A DNA stretch of 11,763 bases from the NCBI GenBank assembly GCA_946478975.1, contig CAMLEO010000231.1:1-11763 (forward strand). The letters run 5' to 3'. This DNA is from an uncultured Steroidobacter sp. GTDB lineage: Bacteria > Pseudomonadota > Gammaproteobacteria > Steroidobacterales > Steroidobacteraceae. Both the position numbers and the translations under genes were made by a program. Numbering within the stretch: position 1 is the first letter of the stretch; each line of letters begins with the position of its first letter. Below, piece after piece: positions 1 to 7,069 of the stretch. The notes under the pieces are model-generated. The model worked only from the letters and a program-made list of their open reading frames with translations, made no database searches and had not been told where the DNA came from.

Positions 1-88
1 CGACGCTGATGCCGTGAGGCATCGTGCGCCAGCTCGGCGGCCAATCCGCCCCGGACGTGGAATGCGTGCTCATAGGTGTGGCGCTCAT
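1..88 (-). CDS. 5' end of an unidentified gene, last visible member of the acyl-CoA operon (partial)
   Basis: An open frame on the minus strand begins with an ATG at 88-86 and runs without a stop to the left edge, giving 29 complete codons. The A of its ATG is the last base of the short-chain dehydrogenase stop codon (TGATG). This is the same junction used between the two acyl-CoA dehydrogenase genes upstream, and it argues for a real, translationally coupled gene. A second ATG lies five codons in. The peptide begins MSATPMSTHSTSGADWPP and continues with a tryptophan- and proline-containing stretch. I do not recognise a family from so short a piece. By position it should be another enzyme or accessory protein of the same catabolic route. 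Confidence 0.6.
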   Translation of the reverse strand, partial: MSATPMSTHSTSGADWPPSWRTMPHGISV

Positions 89-891
89 CAGGTACTCCGC
101 GGGATCCACTCCGAGGTCAGCGCGAAATCGGACAGGTATTTGGTCGAGCTCCAGCCGCCGTCGACGACAATGGTCTGGCCGTTGATGAAGCTGCCGCCCG
201 GCGAGCATAGAAACGCGATCGTGCTGGCGATGTCTGCAACGGTGCCGAGCCGCTGATGCGGCGTCATTTCCACGTTGATGCGTTTGAAGGTCGGATCGTC
301 CAGGCGATTCTCGGTCATCGGCGTCACCGTCACGCCGGGAGCGACAGCGTTACAACGAATGCCGGATGCGCCGTACTGACATGCGATGTGCGTCGTCAGT
401 GCCGTCAATCCGCCCTTCGCTGCTGAGTACGCGCCACCGCGCCGGCCGCCGATGACTGCGAAGGTCGATGTCACATTGATGATGGCCGAGCCCGGCTTCA
501 TATGCGGCAGCACTTCGCGCGCGAGTCGAAACGGCGCGCGCAGCATCAGGCCCAGGAAGTAGTCGAGCATTTCGTCGTCGGTCTCGTGCAGCGGCTTGGG
601 GCTGCCGACGCCGGCGTTATTGATCAGGTAATCGATGCGGCCCCACTTGGAGAGCGCCAGATCGACGACGCGCTTGGGGGCATCGTCGTCGGTGAGATCG
701 AGCGCCAGGGTTGCGACACGCTCCGGCGCGTCGATCGTTTTCGTCAGCCGATCGAGCCTGGCGCCATCGCGGCCCGTGCCCAGCACAGCCATTCCCATCT
801 CGGCGAGTTTGACGGCAGTGCCGAACCCGATACCGCTGCTCGCGCCGGTGACGATTGCCACCTGCATCTCAAACCCACCGCCGCTCGGCAT
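88..891 (-). CDS. Short-chain dehydrogenase/reductase (classical SDR)
   Basis: This is an NAD(P)-dependent alcohol/ketone oxidoreductase of the classical SDR family, about 260 residues and cytoplasmic. The Rossmann cofactor motif TGASSGIG lies at residues 15-22 and the NNAG motif at 91-94. The catalytic triad is visible as Ser142, Tyr155 and Lys159 (YSAAK), with the usual 13-residue Ser-Tyr spacing. The PG motif (VAPG) and the C-terminal NGQTIVVDGG segment are also present. An internal ATG at 867 (residue 9) puts the glycine motif at the usual distance from the start and has a GGTGGG upstream, so the native protein may be 259 residues. It lies downstream of a DapB-like gene and an acyl-CoA dehydrogenase pair, so oxidation of a hydroxyacyl-CoA or hydroxylated ring is plausible. 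That role is inference; the substrate cannot be read from the sequence. Confidence 0.93.
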   Translation of the reverse strand: MPSGGGFEMQVAIVTGASSGIGFGTAVKLAEMGMAVLGTGRDGARLDRLTKTIDAPERVATLALDLTDDDAPKRVVDLALSKWGRIDYLINNAGVGSPKPLHETDDEMLDYFLGLMLRAPFRLAREVLPHMKPGSAIINVTSTFAVIGGRRGGAYSAAKGGLTALTTHIACQYGASGIRCNAVAPGVTVTPMTENRLDDPTFKRINVEMTPHQRLGTVADIASTIAFLCSPGGSFINGQTIVVDGGWSSTKYLSDFALTSEWIPRST

Positions 892-928
892 GACACTTCA
901 TCAGGTGACGCTATCGCGCGGCCCGGGA

Positions 929-944
929 ACCGTATTGACACGGT
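929..944. promoter_or_regulatory. 16-bp inverted repeat upstream of the SDR gene, possible operator
   Basis: ACCGT-N6-ACGGT forms a perfect 5-bp inverted repeat in the 67-bp gap between the DapB-like gene and the SDR gene. This is the only real gap in the otherwise overlapping operon. A dimeric repressor site or an internal promoter region are possible readings. Short inverted repeats of this size also occur by chance, so support is weak. Confidence 0.2.
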
Positions 945-958
945 ACGACAGGGGTCTG

Positions 959-2008
959 TCAGCTCAGAATCGGGATGATCTGCGGCAGCTCCGCCGCCGT
1001 GCGGATCCCTGGCGCCGCCTCGCAAACAAACGGCACGGCATTCACTGCGCGATGCGCCGTCAGCCCCGGCGACATCTTTGCGAACTGCTCCATCGCAACC
1101 GGAAAGCGCACAGAAACATCCAGCGGCACGTCGCCTTCCAACTGCATGCGCCAGCCGGACTGCTGCAATTCCCAGGGCCGATCAATGTCCCGACTGCAGT
1201 ACCAGTTCAGGCGCATGCGCATCAGCGCGCGACCGGCTCGCATTCCAGAGATCGTGATCCTCTGTGCCGCGACCGTGCCCTTCTCCAGCACCCCCGCAGC
1301 GATGCGCGTCGTTTCTCGCGCTGTCGCGCATTCCCCCTGAACGTCCACGCGATCGAGCGGCAGGCCAATGGCATTGGCGAGCGCCTGAAACGAATTTGCA
1401 AAGCCGATTCGCACTTCCGCGAGCCGATGCTGATTGAACTCCACCGGCGGCTGGCCGAAGCCCATGATCTGGAACAACAGCTCGGGTGAGTTCCGGCTCG
1501 ACACGTCCGCGAACTCATCGATGGTCAAACTATCCAGCCGTCGCTGCAGCGACAGCAATGCGAGCGGCAACGCCTCGGTGCTGAAGCCGGGGCTGCTGCC
1601 CGTGCTGTGCAGAGACGTTCGGCCGATGCGACACGCCTCCTCCAGCCGATCTCGAATCTTTGCGTCCAGCGTCAGCGGATCGTGAAATTCGACGCGCGTC
1701 GTTACAACGTTGACGCCTGCGGCCAGCAGACAGCAAAGATCATCGATGTTTGCACCCTGCTGCATATAGAGCACGCAGTCAGCACCGCTCGCGATGATCT
1801 CATCGATGGATTGCGTAGCTCGGATGCCGACCGGCGGCAAACCGCACAGCTCGCCTGCGTCGCGGCCGGCCTTCTCTTTGGAATGAACATACAGGCCGAC
1901 CAGCTGCATCCTGGGATGCTCGATCACGGCACGCAACGAACGCGTGCCGATGTTTCCGGTCGCCCATTGGGCGACTCGATACGATCTGTCTGCCATATTA
2001 GAAAACAT
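959..2008 (-). CDS. DapB-like NAD(P)-dependent oxidoreductase (diaminopentanoate dehydrogenase-like family)
   Basis: The 349-residue protein opens with a Rossmann nucleotide-binding segment, YRVAQWATGNIG (about residues 10-21). A second conserved stretch, HSTGSSPGFSTEALPL, lies at about 134-149. This layout matches proteins annotated as dihydrodipicolinate-reductase-like or NAD(P)H-dependent amine dehydrogenase family, whose characterised relative is 2,4-diaminopentanoate dehydrogenase. True DapB enzymes are about 270 residues, and lysine synthesis is an unlikely role here. Family members frequently accompany acyl-CoA dehydrogenases and SDRs in catabolic clusters, but their reaction there is unsettled. 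The ATG at 2008 overlaps the preceding gene by 11 bases. A second ATG at 1996 (residue 5) lies one base past that gene's TAA stop and is equally credible; neither has a strong ribosome-binding site, consistent with coupled translation. Confidence 0.85.
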   Translation of the reverse strand: MFSNMADRSYRVAQWATGNIGTRSLRAVIEHPRMQLVGLYVHSKEKAGRDAGELCGLPPVGIRATQSIDEIIASGADCVLYMQQGANIDDLCCLLAAGVNVVTTRVEFHDPLTLDAKIRDRLEEACRIGRTSLHSTGSSPGFSTEALPLALLSLQRRLDSLTIDEFADVSSRNSPELLFQIMGFGQPPVEFNQHRLAEVRIGFANSFQALANAIGLPLDRVDVQGECATARETTRIAAGVLEKGTVAAQRITISGMRAGRALMRMRLNWYCSRDIDRPWELQQSGWRMQLEGDVPLDVSVRFPVAMEQFAKMSPGLTAHRAVNAVPFVCEAAPGIRTAAELPQIIPILS

Positions 2009-2897
2009 ATCTCGCGACGGCTGCAGCCTGTCCGCCTCGCCCGCCGAGCTCGCAGAGCAATGCTTTCAGACGATAGGTCCATAGATGCAACGGGTGTTCG
2101 AGCGTCATGCCCATCGCGCCGAGCATTTGATGCACTTCATACACGACGCGAGTCGCGCTTTCTTGCGCATGCGAGGCAGCCAGCGCCGCATCGCCATCGT
2201 CGCCGGTACCCGCTGCTTTGAGCGCGAGCCAGCGCACGCCGCCCGCGAGCACTGCGCACTCCGCCATGCGATGACGAAGCGCCTGGAATGTGCCGAGCGG
2301 TCGACCGAACTGCTTTCGCAACGAGAGATGTTCGACCGTCGAGGCAATCGACGCTTGTAACAACCCGCTCACCTCGGCCGCGAGCGCCACTCTCAACCAT
2401 TTGCGCAGGTTGGCTGCGTCCGCGTCCGACAAGCGCTCCACATCCACGGCCCGGGTAAACCTGGCCATCGGATAAGCAAACAAAGACTCGACGCTCTCCA
2501 CCGCGTCGGACTTAGGATCAGCAATCCCGATGCGCTCGCCTTCAATCACGATCACGGTCTTTGCTGCCGCAAGAAATCGCGCGGGGCGACCGTTCTCCAC
2601 CACCGCCAACGGTCGCGGCAGATCCGCGGGAAGGTGCGGCCGAACCAGCATCGACAACGCAATCTCTGCAGTGAACGGCAAACGTGCCAGCCGCTCAACC
2701 GCCATCGCGGCAGTCAGCGCTCCTAGCTCGGGCACCTGCGCGATCTCAAAGTACCCGCCTTCTTGCAACTCATGCTCCAGCTCATGGCCGATGAGCGCGA
2801 AGCCATGAAACTCCGTGGGCTTGTGCTGAAACTGCGTCGCGAGCTTGTCGATGGCCTCGACCAGCGCCTCTTGATCCGATGTGAGACGGAAATCCAT
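1998..2897 (-). CDS. Acyl-CoA dehydrogenase, short (beta-type) subunit
   Basis: At 299 residues this is clearly shorter than a homomeric acyl-CoA dehydrogenase (about 380-400). The N-terminal helical domain (MDFRLTSDQEALVEAI) and the C-terminal helical domain are recognisable. The FAD-contact stretch RKQFGRPLGTFQALRHRMAE falls at about 194-213, and a glycine-containing segment, HQMLGAMGMTLEHPLHLWTY, at about 256-275. The central beta-barrel is shortened and lacks the usual acyl-binding signature. These are traits of the non-catalytic partner in alpha2-beta2 heterotetramers such as ChsE5, or of one half of the Scd1AB type. The ATG shares its A with the TGA of the larger subunit (TGATG at 2899-2895), which would keep the two products in equal amounts. 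An independent short dehydrogenase is possible but less likely. Confidence 0.87.
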   Translation of the reverse strand: MDFRLTSDQEALVEAIDKLATQFQHKPTEFHGFALIGHELEHELQEGGYFEIAQVPELGALTAAMAVERLARLPFTAEIALSMLVRPHLPADLPRPLAVVENGRPARFLAAAKTVIVIEGERIGIADPKSDAVESVESLFAYPMARFTRAVDVERLSDADAANLRKWLRVALAAEVSGLLQASIASTVEHLSLRKQFGRPLGTFQALRHRMAECAVLAGGVRWLALKAAGTGDDGDAALAASHAQESATRVVYEVHQMLGAMGMTLEHPLHLWTYRLKALLCELGGRGGQAAAVARYVF

Positions 2898-4033
2898 CAG
2901 CGCGGCTCTCTCGGCAAGCCCAACAGATCGCTGGCAATCAAATTCAGCTGAATCTCAGCGGCGCCGGAGGCGATGCCCGCAACGATGGCACGTTGATGAT
3001 GTGACAGCAGCATCTGATCCGCGCCGGACAGCGCTTCGGGCACGTGCTCGACCACGAACTCGCTGACCAATCGTTCGGCGAGCACGGTCGCGTAACGAGC
3101 TGCACTGGCTTCGGGGCCAGTCGCCACACCGTGACGACGCTGATCGACGATGTTGTAACTGTAGAATCGAGCAGCCTCGCACGCCGCACGCGCCTTCGCC
3201 GCCTGCTCCGTTGCGCCGCCACCGAACCGTTCAACTTGTTTCAGCCTGGCGACGGCGCGATGAAGCATTCGCGTGGCCAGCGCAAAACGCGGAATGCCGA
3301 CGCGCTCCAGAGACAACGCGGTGCGAACGATCTCCCAGCCTTTGCCTTCTTCGCCGAGCATCGCACTCGCCGGCACCTTCACGTCGTCGAAAAATACCTC
3401 GTGAATGTCCCCTTCGCCGATGACGCTCGGAATCTGCCGCACGGTAATTCCCGCGGTCGCCATCGGGAGCAGGAAAATCGATATGCCGTTGCGTCCCGGG
3501 GAGGTTCGCGCGAGCAGAAAACACGTATCCGCGTGGCCAGCGTATGACGTCCAGATCTTCTGACCATTGATGCGATACCCGGCGTCGTCTCTATCGGCCC
3601 GCGTACGCAACGACGCGAGATCCGAGCCCGCTTCCGGTTCCGAGAATCCCTGGCACCAGAGCGTCTGGCCGCGCGCCATCGGCGGAATGTAACGTTGTTG
3701 TTGTTCTTCGGAGCCGAAGCGCATCAGCGTCGGGCCGATCCAGTTCACATTCATGTACTGGCCGCCGCGCGGCTCGCCCGCCTCCCACATTTCGTCCGCG
3801 AGGATGAATGCAGTCCAGGGATCGGCATCGCGTCCGCCCCAGCGACGAGGCCAATGCGGCACGAGCAGGCCCGCGTCCGCCAGCGCGCCACAGAATTGTT
3901 TGGAAAAGCTGGTTTGCCAATGGGTGCCCGGACCATGCGCCAAGGACTCCCAGTCCTTGGGCAAGTGGGCCGTCAGAAACTCCCGCACCGTTGCCCGGAA
4001 GGCTCGCTGCTCATCGTCCCAGGAAAAATCCAT
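2897..4033 (-). CDS. Acyl-CoA dehydrogenase, large (alpha-type) catalytic subunit
   Basis: This 378-residue flavoprotein should introduce an alpha,beta double bond into an acyl-CoA thioester. The family signature WCQGFSEPEAGSDLASLRT lies at about 126-144, followed by the barrel stretch INGQKIWTSYAGHAD (about 155-169). The C-terminus ends in AAEIQLNLIASDLLGLPR. The classic catalytic Glu of medium-chain enzymes (YEGT segment) aligns here with Ser356, so that position lacks a base. A Glu does occur in the LSLER motif (Glu243), the position used by isovaleryl-CoA dehydrogenase and by ChsE4-type steroid enzymes. With the short partner gene directly downstream, a heteromeric enzyme for bulky or branched acyl-CoA is the best reading. 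MDFSWDDEQ is a typical start for the family. Another ATG lies five codons upstream, but it does not fit the family start. Confidence 0.92.
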   Translation of the reverse strand: MDFSWDDEQRAFRATVREFLTAHLPKDWESLAHGPGTHWQTSFSKQFCGALADAGLLVPHWPRRWGGRDADPWTAFILADEMWEAGEPRGGQYMNVNWIGPTLMRFGSEEQQQRYIPPMARGQTLWCQGFSEPEAGSDLASLRTRADRDDAGYRINGQKIWTSYAGHADTCFLLARTSPGRNGISIFLLPMATAGITVRQIPSVIGEGDIHEVFFDDVKVPASAMLGEEGKGWEIVRTALSLERVGIPRFALATRMLHRAVARLKQVERFGGGATEQAAKARAACEAARFYSYNIVDQRRHGVATGPEASAARYATVLAERLVSEFVVEHVPEALSGADQMLLSHHQRAIVAGIASGAAEIQLNLIASDLLGLPREPR

Positions 4034-4078
4034 CCGGCATCGGCTCTCAACGGCTGATGGTGCAGGACGTTATCCAGT

Positions 4079-4094
4079 GACTATCGTGAGAGTC
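4079..4094. promoter_or_regulatory. Imperfect 16-bp inverted repeat upstream of the dehydrogenase operon, possible operator
   Basis: GACTATCGTGAGAGTC pairs at 6 of 8 positions. It sits in the 81-bp gap between the regulator's stop and the large dehydrogenase subunit. On the minus strand it lies between a weak TCAAGA and a GATAAC that are 18 bp apart, which could be a poor sigma-70 promoter. If so, the repeat occupies the spacer. No terminator is visible in this gap, so the regulator could also be cotranscribed with the operon. Confidence 0.22.
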
Positions 4095-4114
4095 TTGACC
4101 GAAGGCGACGACAC

Positions 4115-5209
4115 TCACTGCAGCCGGCGGCTCAAGCCGTTGCGCAGCTCTCTAGGCGAGGCGCAGAACCATCGCAAACAACTGCGCGACAGCACCGATG
4201 TTTCGGAGTAGCCGAGAATCTCCGTCACGCGCACCAGCGGCACATCCGGCTGCTGCAGATAACGCAAGGCCACTTCACGCCGCACCGAATCCTTGATGGA
4301 TTCGAACGACTCGCCCTCCTCTCGCAATCTTCGCTGCAGCGTCCGTGGGTGCAGACCGAGCGCGGCGGCCACGTATTCCTGGGTGCAGCTGCCTTCGACG
4401 AGCAATCGCGCGATGTTGATTCGAACGCGCGTGCGCAGCGACATCGTGGCGCTCGGATAGCGATGGTCGATGAAGCTGGTCGCCATCTCATACAATTGCG
4501 GATCCGTGTCCGGCAGCGGCATCTCGAAGTCACGTTCGTCGAACAGCAGGCCATTCACGCTCTGGCCAAAGCGAACCGCAGTGTTGAAATGCGTGCGATA
4601 CGTCGATAACGGCGCTCCGGGCTGGTGGGTGAGCCAGACCTCGCGGGCACGCGCTCGTCCACGGCTGATCGCATGCACGCCATGCTGAAGCAGCACTAAC
4701 GCCTGCTCGACAGCCTGGCGCTGATGCGTGCCGCCGACGAGCAAACATTCCAGCAGTAAGAACACTCGCGAGTCTTCCGGCAGCTTGCCGAAGTAAATCT
4801 GCGTCGCACTGCTGTAGGCATGCAGATGCGCCGCCAGGTATCGATACGCGTCCCCTAACGTCGGCGCGTTGCGCATGACGACTTCGAGCGGGCCGAGTAC
4901 TTTCGTCGCTCCTCGTGCGGCCTGCGCAGCGGCGAGACGCAGTCCGAAGTCCGGACAGTTGAGCGTCGTCGCTGCAGCTTCGAACAAATCGACGACGTGA
5001 CGATAGGGAACTTCCTGGCCGCAGGCTTCTACCATCGAAGGCTCGATGCCGTACGTGGTGAGCAGCGCGATGGGATCGCCGCCGAGACTGGTGACCAGAT
5101 CGTTGAAACCGCGCAGCGTCTCGGAACGCACCATTGCAGTTCCGTGAGTCAACGTTCGAAACGAATCCAAATTGCGCGCGATACTGTCCCGCGCTTCCCG
5201 CTTCATCAT
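4115..5209 (-). CDS. AraC-family transcriptional regulator (arabinose-binding-like N-terminal domain)
   Basis: The 364-residue protein has the architecture of OruR/ArgR-like AraC regulators. A ligand-sensing domain lies at about 30-210 (RGFNDLVTSLGGDP through the region around THQPGAP). The C-terminal DNA-binding domain at about 273-361 has two helix-turn-helix units. The first is the CTQEYVAAALGLHPRTLQRR segment, and the second includes VTEILGYSETSVLSRSCLRW, followed by the SPRELR tail. The frame stays open upstream to 5356, but that extension is Arg/Cys-rich and unlike the family. I chose the tandem ATG at 5209/5206, preceded by the purine-rich GAGAGAG. It lies upstream of and parallel to the acyl-CoA operon and is divergent from the propeller gene. 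It is therefore the obvious candidate regulator of one or both; which one is inference. Confidence 0.9.
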   Translation of the reverse strand: MMKREARDSIARNLDSFRTLTHGTAMVRSETLRGFNDLVTSLGGDPIALLTTYGIEPSMVEACGQEVPYRHVVDLFEAAATTLNCPDFGLRLAAAQAARGATKVLGPLEVVMRNAPTLGDAYRYLAAHLHAYSSATQIYFGKLPEDSRVFLLLECLLVGGTHQRQAVEQALVLLQHGVHAISRGRARAREVWLTHQPGAPLSTYRTHFNTAVRFGQSVNGLLFDERDFEMPLPDTDPQLYEMATSFIDHRYPSATMSLRTRVRINIARLLVEGSCTQEYVAAALGLHPRTLQRRLREEGESFESIKDSVRREVALRYLQQPDVPLVRVTEILGYSETSVLSRSCLRWFCASPRELRNGLSRRLQ

Positions 5210-5240
5210 CGCAACTCTCTCGCGGACCGCTGGTACGCGC

Positions 5241-5249
5241 AGGTTAGCA
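5241..5249 (-). promoter_or_regulatory. Candidate extended -10 promoter of the AraC-type regulator
   Basis: On the minus strand TGC-TAACCT fits the extended -10 pattern TGnTAnnnT. A start about 7 bases downstream would give a leader of roughly 25 bases before the ATG at 5209. No convincing -35 element is seen, which extended -10 promoters can tolerate. A nearly identical string precedes the gene at 7070. Confidence 0.35.
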
Positions 5250-5370
5250 TTCGCGATCCGGCGCTCTCTTGACCGCAGACGACAGCAGCCGGACTGCAAA
5301 CGACGCTGCATTTTCAGTGTTTTATCCACGCCCGGACTACAGTACGTTAGCGGCACAACGCGACGCTCTC

Positions 5371-5374
5371 GGAG
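5371..5374 (+). promoter_or_regulatory. Ribosome-binding site of the propeller gene
   Basis: GGAG lies 9 bases before the ATG at 5384. The frame has a stop at 5348-5350 and no other ATG in between, so this site fixes the start of the propeller protein. Confidence 0.6.
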
Positions 5375-5383
5375 ATATTCTGG

Positions 5384-6982
5384 ATGCCGGCTTCAAACGG
5401 ACGCTACACGAATTCGCAACCCGCACGTGCTGCCGAAGGCTGGGCGCTGCAACGACTCACGCCGCCGAGTCGTTTGTTTGGTGCCAACGGTTTGCGCACC
5501 GGCCCGGACGGCCGCATCTACGTCGCGCAGGTCTCCGGCAGCCAGATCAGCGCGATCGATGTCACAACTGGTGACGTCGAGGCCTTCAGCCCCAAGGGCA
5601 GCGACATCGTCGCGCCCGACGATCTGGCGTTCGATGCGGAAGGCAATCTCTACGCCACGGAGATCACCGAAGGTCGCGTCAGCATGCGTGCGCGCAACGG
5701 TACGACGCGCGTGATCCAGGGCGACATGCCAGTCGCCAATCCCATCACGTTTCATCAAGGTCGGCTGATTGCCGGCGAATGCCGCATCGGCGGACGCATC
5801 ATGCAACTCGATCTCAACGGCGGCGCGCCTCGTGTGCTGCTGGAGAATGTGCCGATGCCGAATGCTTTCGACGTCGGGCCCGACGGCAAGCTCTATCTTC
5901 CGGTGATGGGAACGAACGAGATCTGGCGCGTCAGGCTCGATGGCGGCGCGCCGGAGGTGGTCGCTCGTGAACTCGGCGTGCCGGATTCGGTGAAGTTCGA
6001 TTCGCAGGGCTATATCGTGTCGACTCAGGTTGCCAGCGGCCAGGTGCTGCGCATCGATCCCCGCAATGGCGATCGAACCGTGCTGGCGAATCTGACGCCG
6101 GGCCTCGACAACGTCACATTCGTGGGCGAGCGCATCTTTGTTTCCAATATCTCGGGCTATGTCACCGAGATTCTCAGAGACGGCAAGACTCGCGATCTCG
6201 TGCCCGACGGCTTCAATTGGCCGCTGGGTCTTGCGGTCGGCCATGACGGCGTGCTGTACGTGGCGGACGGGCCCTTCTCTTACACAATCAAACCGGGGCA
6301 GCCGCGACAGACGGTTGGCTTCTTGTTTACTCCCGGCTATCCAGGCTACTCACGCGGCGTGGCCGCCGCCGGCACTGGCGAGTTCATCGTGACCACCGCC
6401 AATGGCGATGTCGCACGTTACTGGCCGGCGAAACATGAGAGCAAGCCCATCGCCAGTGGCTTCGATCAGCTGTATGGCGTCGCTGTCTCGCCCAAAGGCG
6501 CCGTCATCGTCGCCGAGCAAGGCACGGGCCGCGTGTTGTCTTTGGAATCTAACAATGTCGAAACACTCGCGACCGGATTGAAACAACCGTCGGGTGTGGC
6601 GGTGAGCGCGGACGGCACTTGTTACGTTACTGAGTCCGCAGGCGGCCGGGTCGTGAAGATCTCTGGCGGGCGTGCTGAGACCGTGCTCGACAGTTTGCAA
6701 CAACCGCAAGGCATCCTTGCCCGCGGCGGGCTGCTCTACGTCGTCGACGCCGGCTCGAAGGAAGTGATCGAGTATGACGTTGCCCGCGGCGCCCGGCGGA
6801 CCGTCGCATCCGACTTGCCCGTCGGCGCTCCCCGAGGCGTGACGCCGAAATTCCTGCGGGCCATCGGCAATATGTCCGGCCCCATGGGCCCGTTCGCCGC
6901 GATCGCGGCCGGGGTGGATGGCACCTTGTATGTTTCAGCGGATGCTGAAGGCAGCGTGCTGGAGATCCGGCCGGCCCGATGA
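5384..6982 (+). CDS. Double beta-propeller protein, SMP-30/gluconolactonase- and NHL-like
   Basis: The 532-residue protein is built of about twelve repeats of roughly 40-45 residues. Each has a core like GxxVxxDGxLYVxxxxxGxVxxxD; examples are NGLRTGPDGRIYVAQVSG, AFDVGPDGKLYLPVMG, GLAVGHDGVLYVADG and GVAVSADGTCYVTESAGG. Twelve blades suggest two six-bladed propellers in tandem, whereas a single SMP-30 or Vgb-type propeller is about 300 residues. Relatives include lactonases, virginiamycin B lyase and pure binding scaffolds. Asn/Asp residues in PNAFDVGPDG and GLDNVTF recall metal ligands of SMP-30, but I cannot confirm the alignment. There is no signal peptide, so it should be cytoplasmic. It is transcribed divergently from the AraC-type regulator and may be under its control. 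A lactonase acting with the neighbouring acyl-CoA pathway is possible but speculative. Confidence 0.85.
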   Translation: MPASNGRYTNSQPARAAEGWALQRLTPPSRLFGANGLRTGPDGRIYVAQVSGSQISAIDVTTGDVEAFSPKGSDIVAPDDLAFDAEGNLYATEITEGRVSMRARNGTTRVIQGDMPVANPITFHQGRLIAGECRIGGRIMQLDLNGGAPRVLLENVPMPNAFDVGPDGKLYLPVMGTNEIWRVRLDGGAPEVVARELGVPDSVKFDSQGYIVSTQVASGQVLRIDPRNGDRTVLANLTPGLDNVTFVGERIFVSNISGYVTEILRDGKTRDLVPDGFNWPLGLAVGHDGVLYVADGPFSYTIKPGQPRQTVGFLFTPGYPGYSRGVAAAGTGEFIVTTANGDVARYWPAKHESKPIASGFDQLYGVAVSPKGAVIVAEQGTGRVLSLESNNVETLATGLKQPSGVAVSADGTCYVTESAGGRVVKISGGRAETVLDSLQQPQGILARGGLLYVVDAGSKEVIEYDVARGARRTVASDLPVGAPRGVTPKFLRAIGNMSGPMGPFAAIAAGVDGTLYVSADAEGSVLEIRPAR

Positions 6983-7024
6983 GGCGCAAACGTGAACCGG
7001 TTGGATCACGTCCGTCCTCGATCC

Positions 7025-7033
7025 TGCTAGCCT
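7025..7033 (+). promoter_or_regulatory. Candidate extended -10 promoter of the 145-residue protein gene
   Basis: TGC-TAGCCT matches TGnTAnnnT and lies about 37 bases before the ATG at 7070, leaving a leader of some 30 bases. A weak TTGGAT is found at 7001-7006, but its 21-bp spacing is too long. It shares TGCTARCCT with the putative promoter of the AraC-type regulator. Confidence 0.3.
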
Positions 7034-7058
7034 CCGGTTCTTCGAGGCTGCGGCTTGC

Positions 7059-7065
7059 AAGGAGG
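7059..7065 (+). promoter_or_regulatory. Strong Shine-Dalgarno sequence deciding the start at 7070
   Basis: AAGGAGG ends 4 bases before the ATG at 7070. It rules out the in-frame TTG at 7055, which lies upstream of the site itself. Confidence 0.8.
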
Positions 7066-7069
7066 ATAC

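Noticed and set aside
635..1489. Long open frame on the plus strand (284 codons) opposite the SDR and DapB-like genes
   Set aside because: Arg/Ala/His-rich composition typical of GC-rich antisense frames, no motif, and both underlying minus-strand genes are certain.
5210..5356. N-terminal extension of the AraC-type regulator from an upstream ATG
   Set aside because: The 49 extra residues are Arg/Cys-rich and unlike the family; a tandem ATG at 5209/5206 follows a good GAGAGAG and a candidate promoter lies inside the extension.
5269..5574. Plus-strand frame of 101 codons overlapping the start of the propeller gene
   Set aside because: It overlaps the propeller gene in another frame, loses any sensible composition after the overlap begins, and lacks a ribosome-binding site.
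5393..6244. Long minus-strand open frame (283 codons) opposite the propeller gene
   Set aside because: It is the antisense of clear propeller repeats; its own composition (His/Arg/Ala-rich) shows no domain.
7055..7069. TTG start five codons upstream of the 145-residue protein
   Set aside because: The Shine-Dalgarno AAGGAGG lies within this stretch and points to the ATG at 7070.
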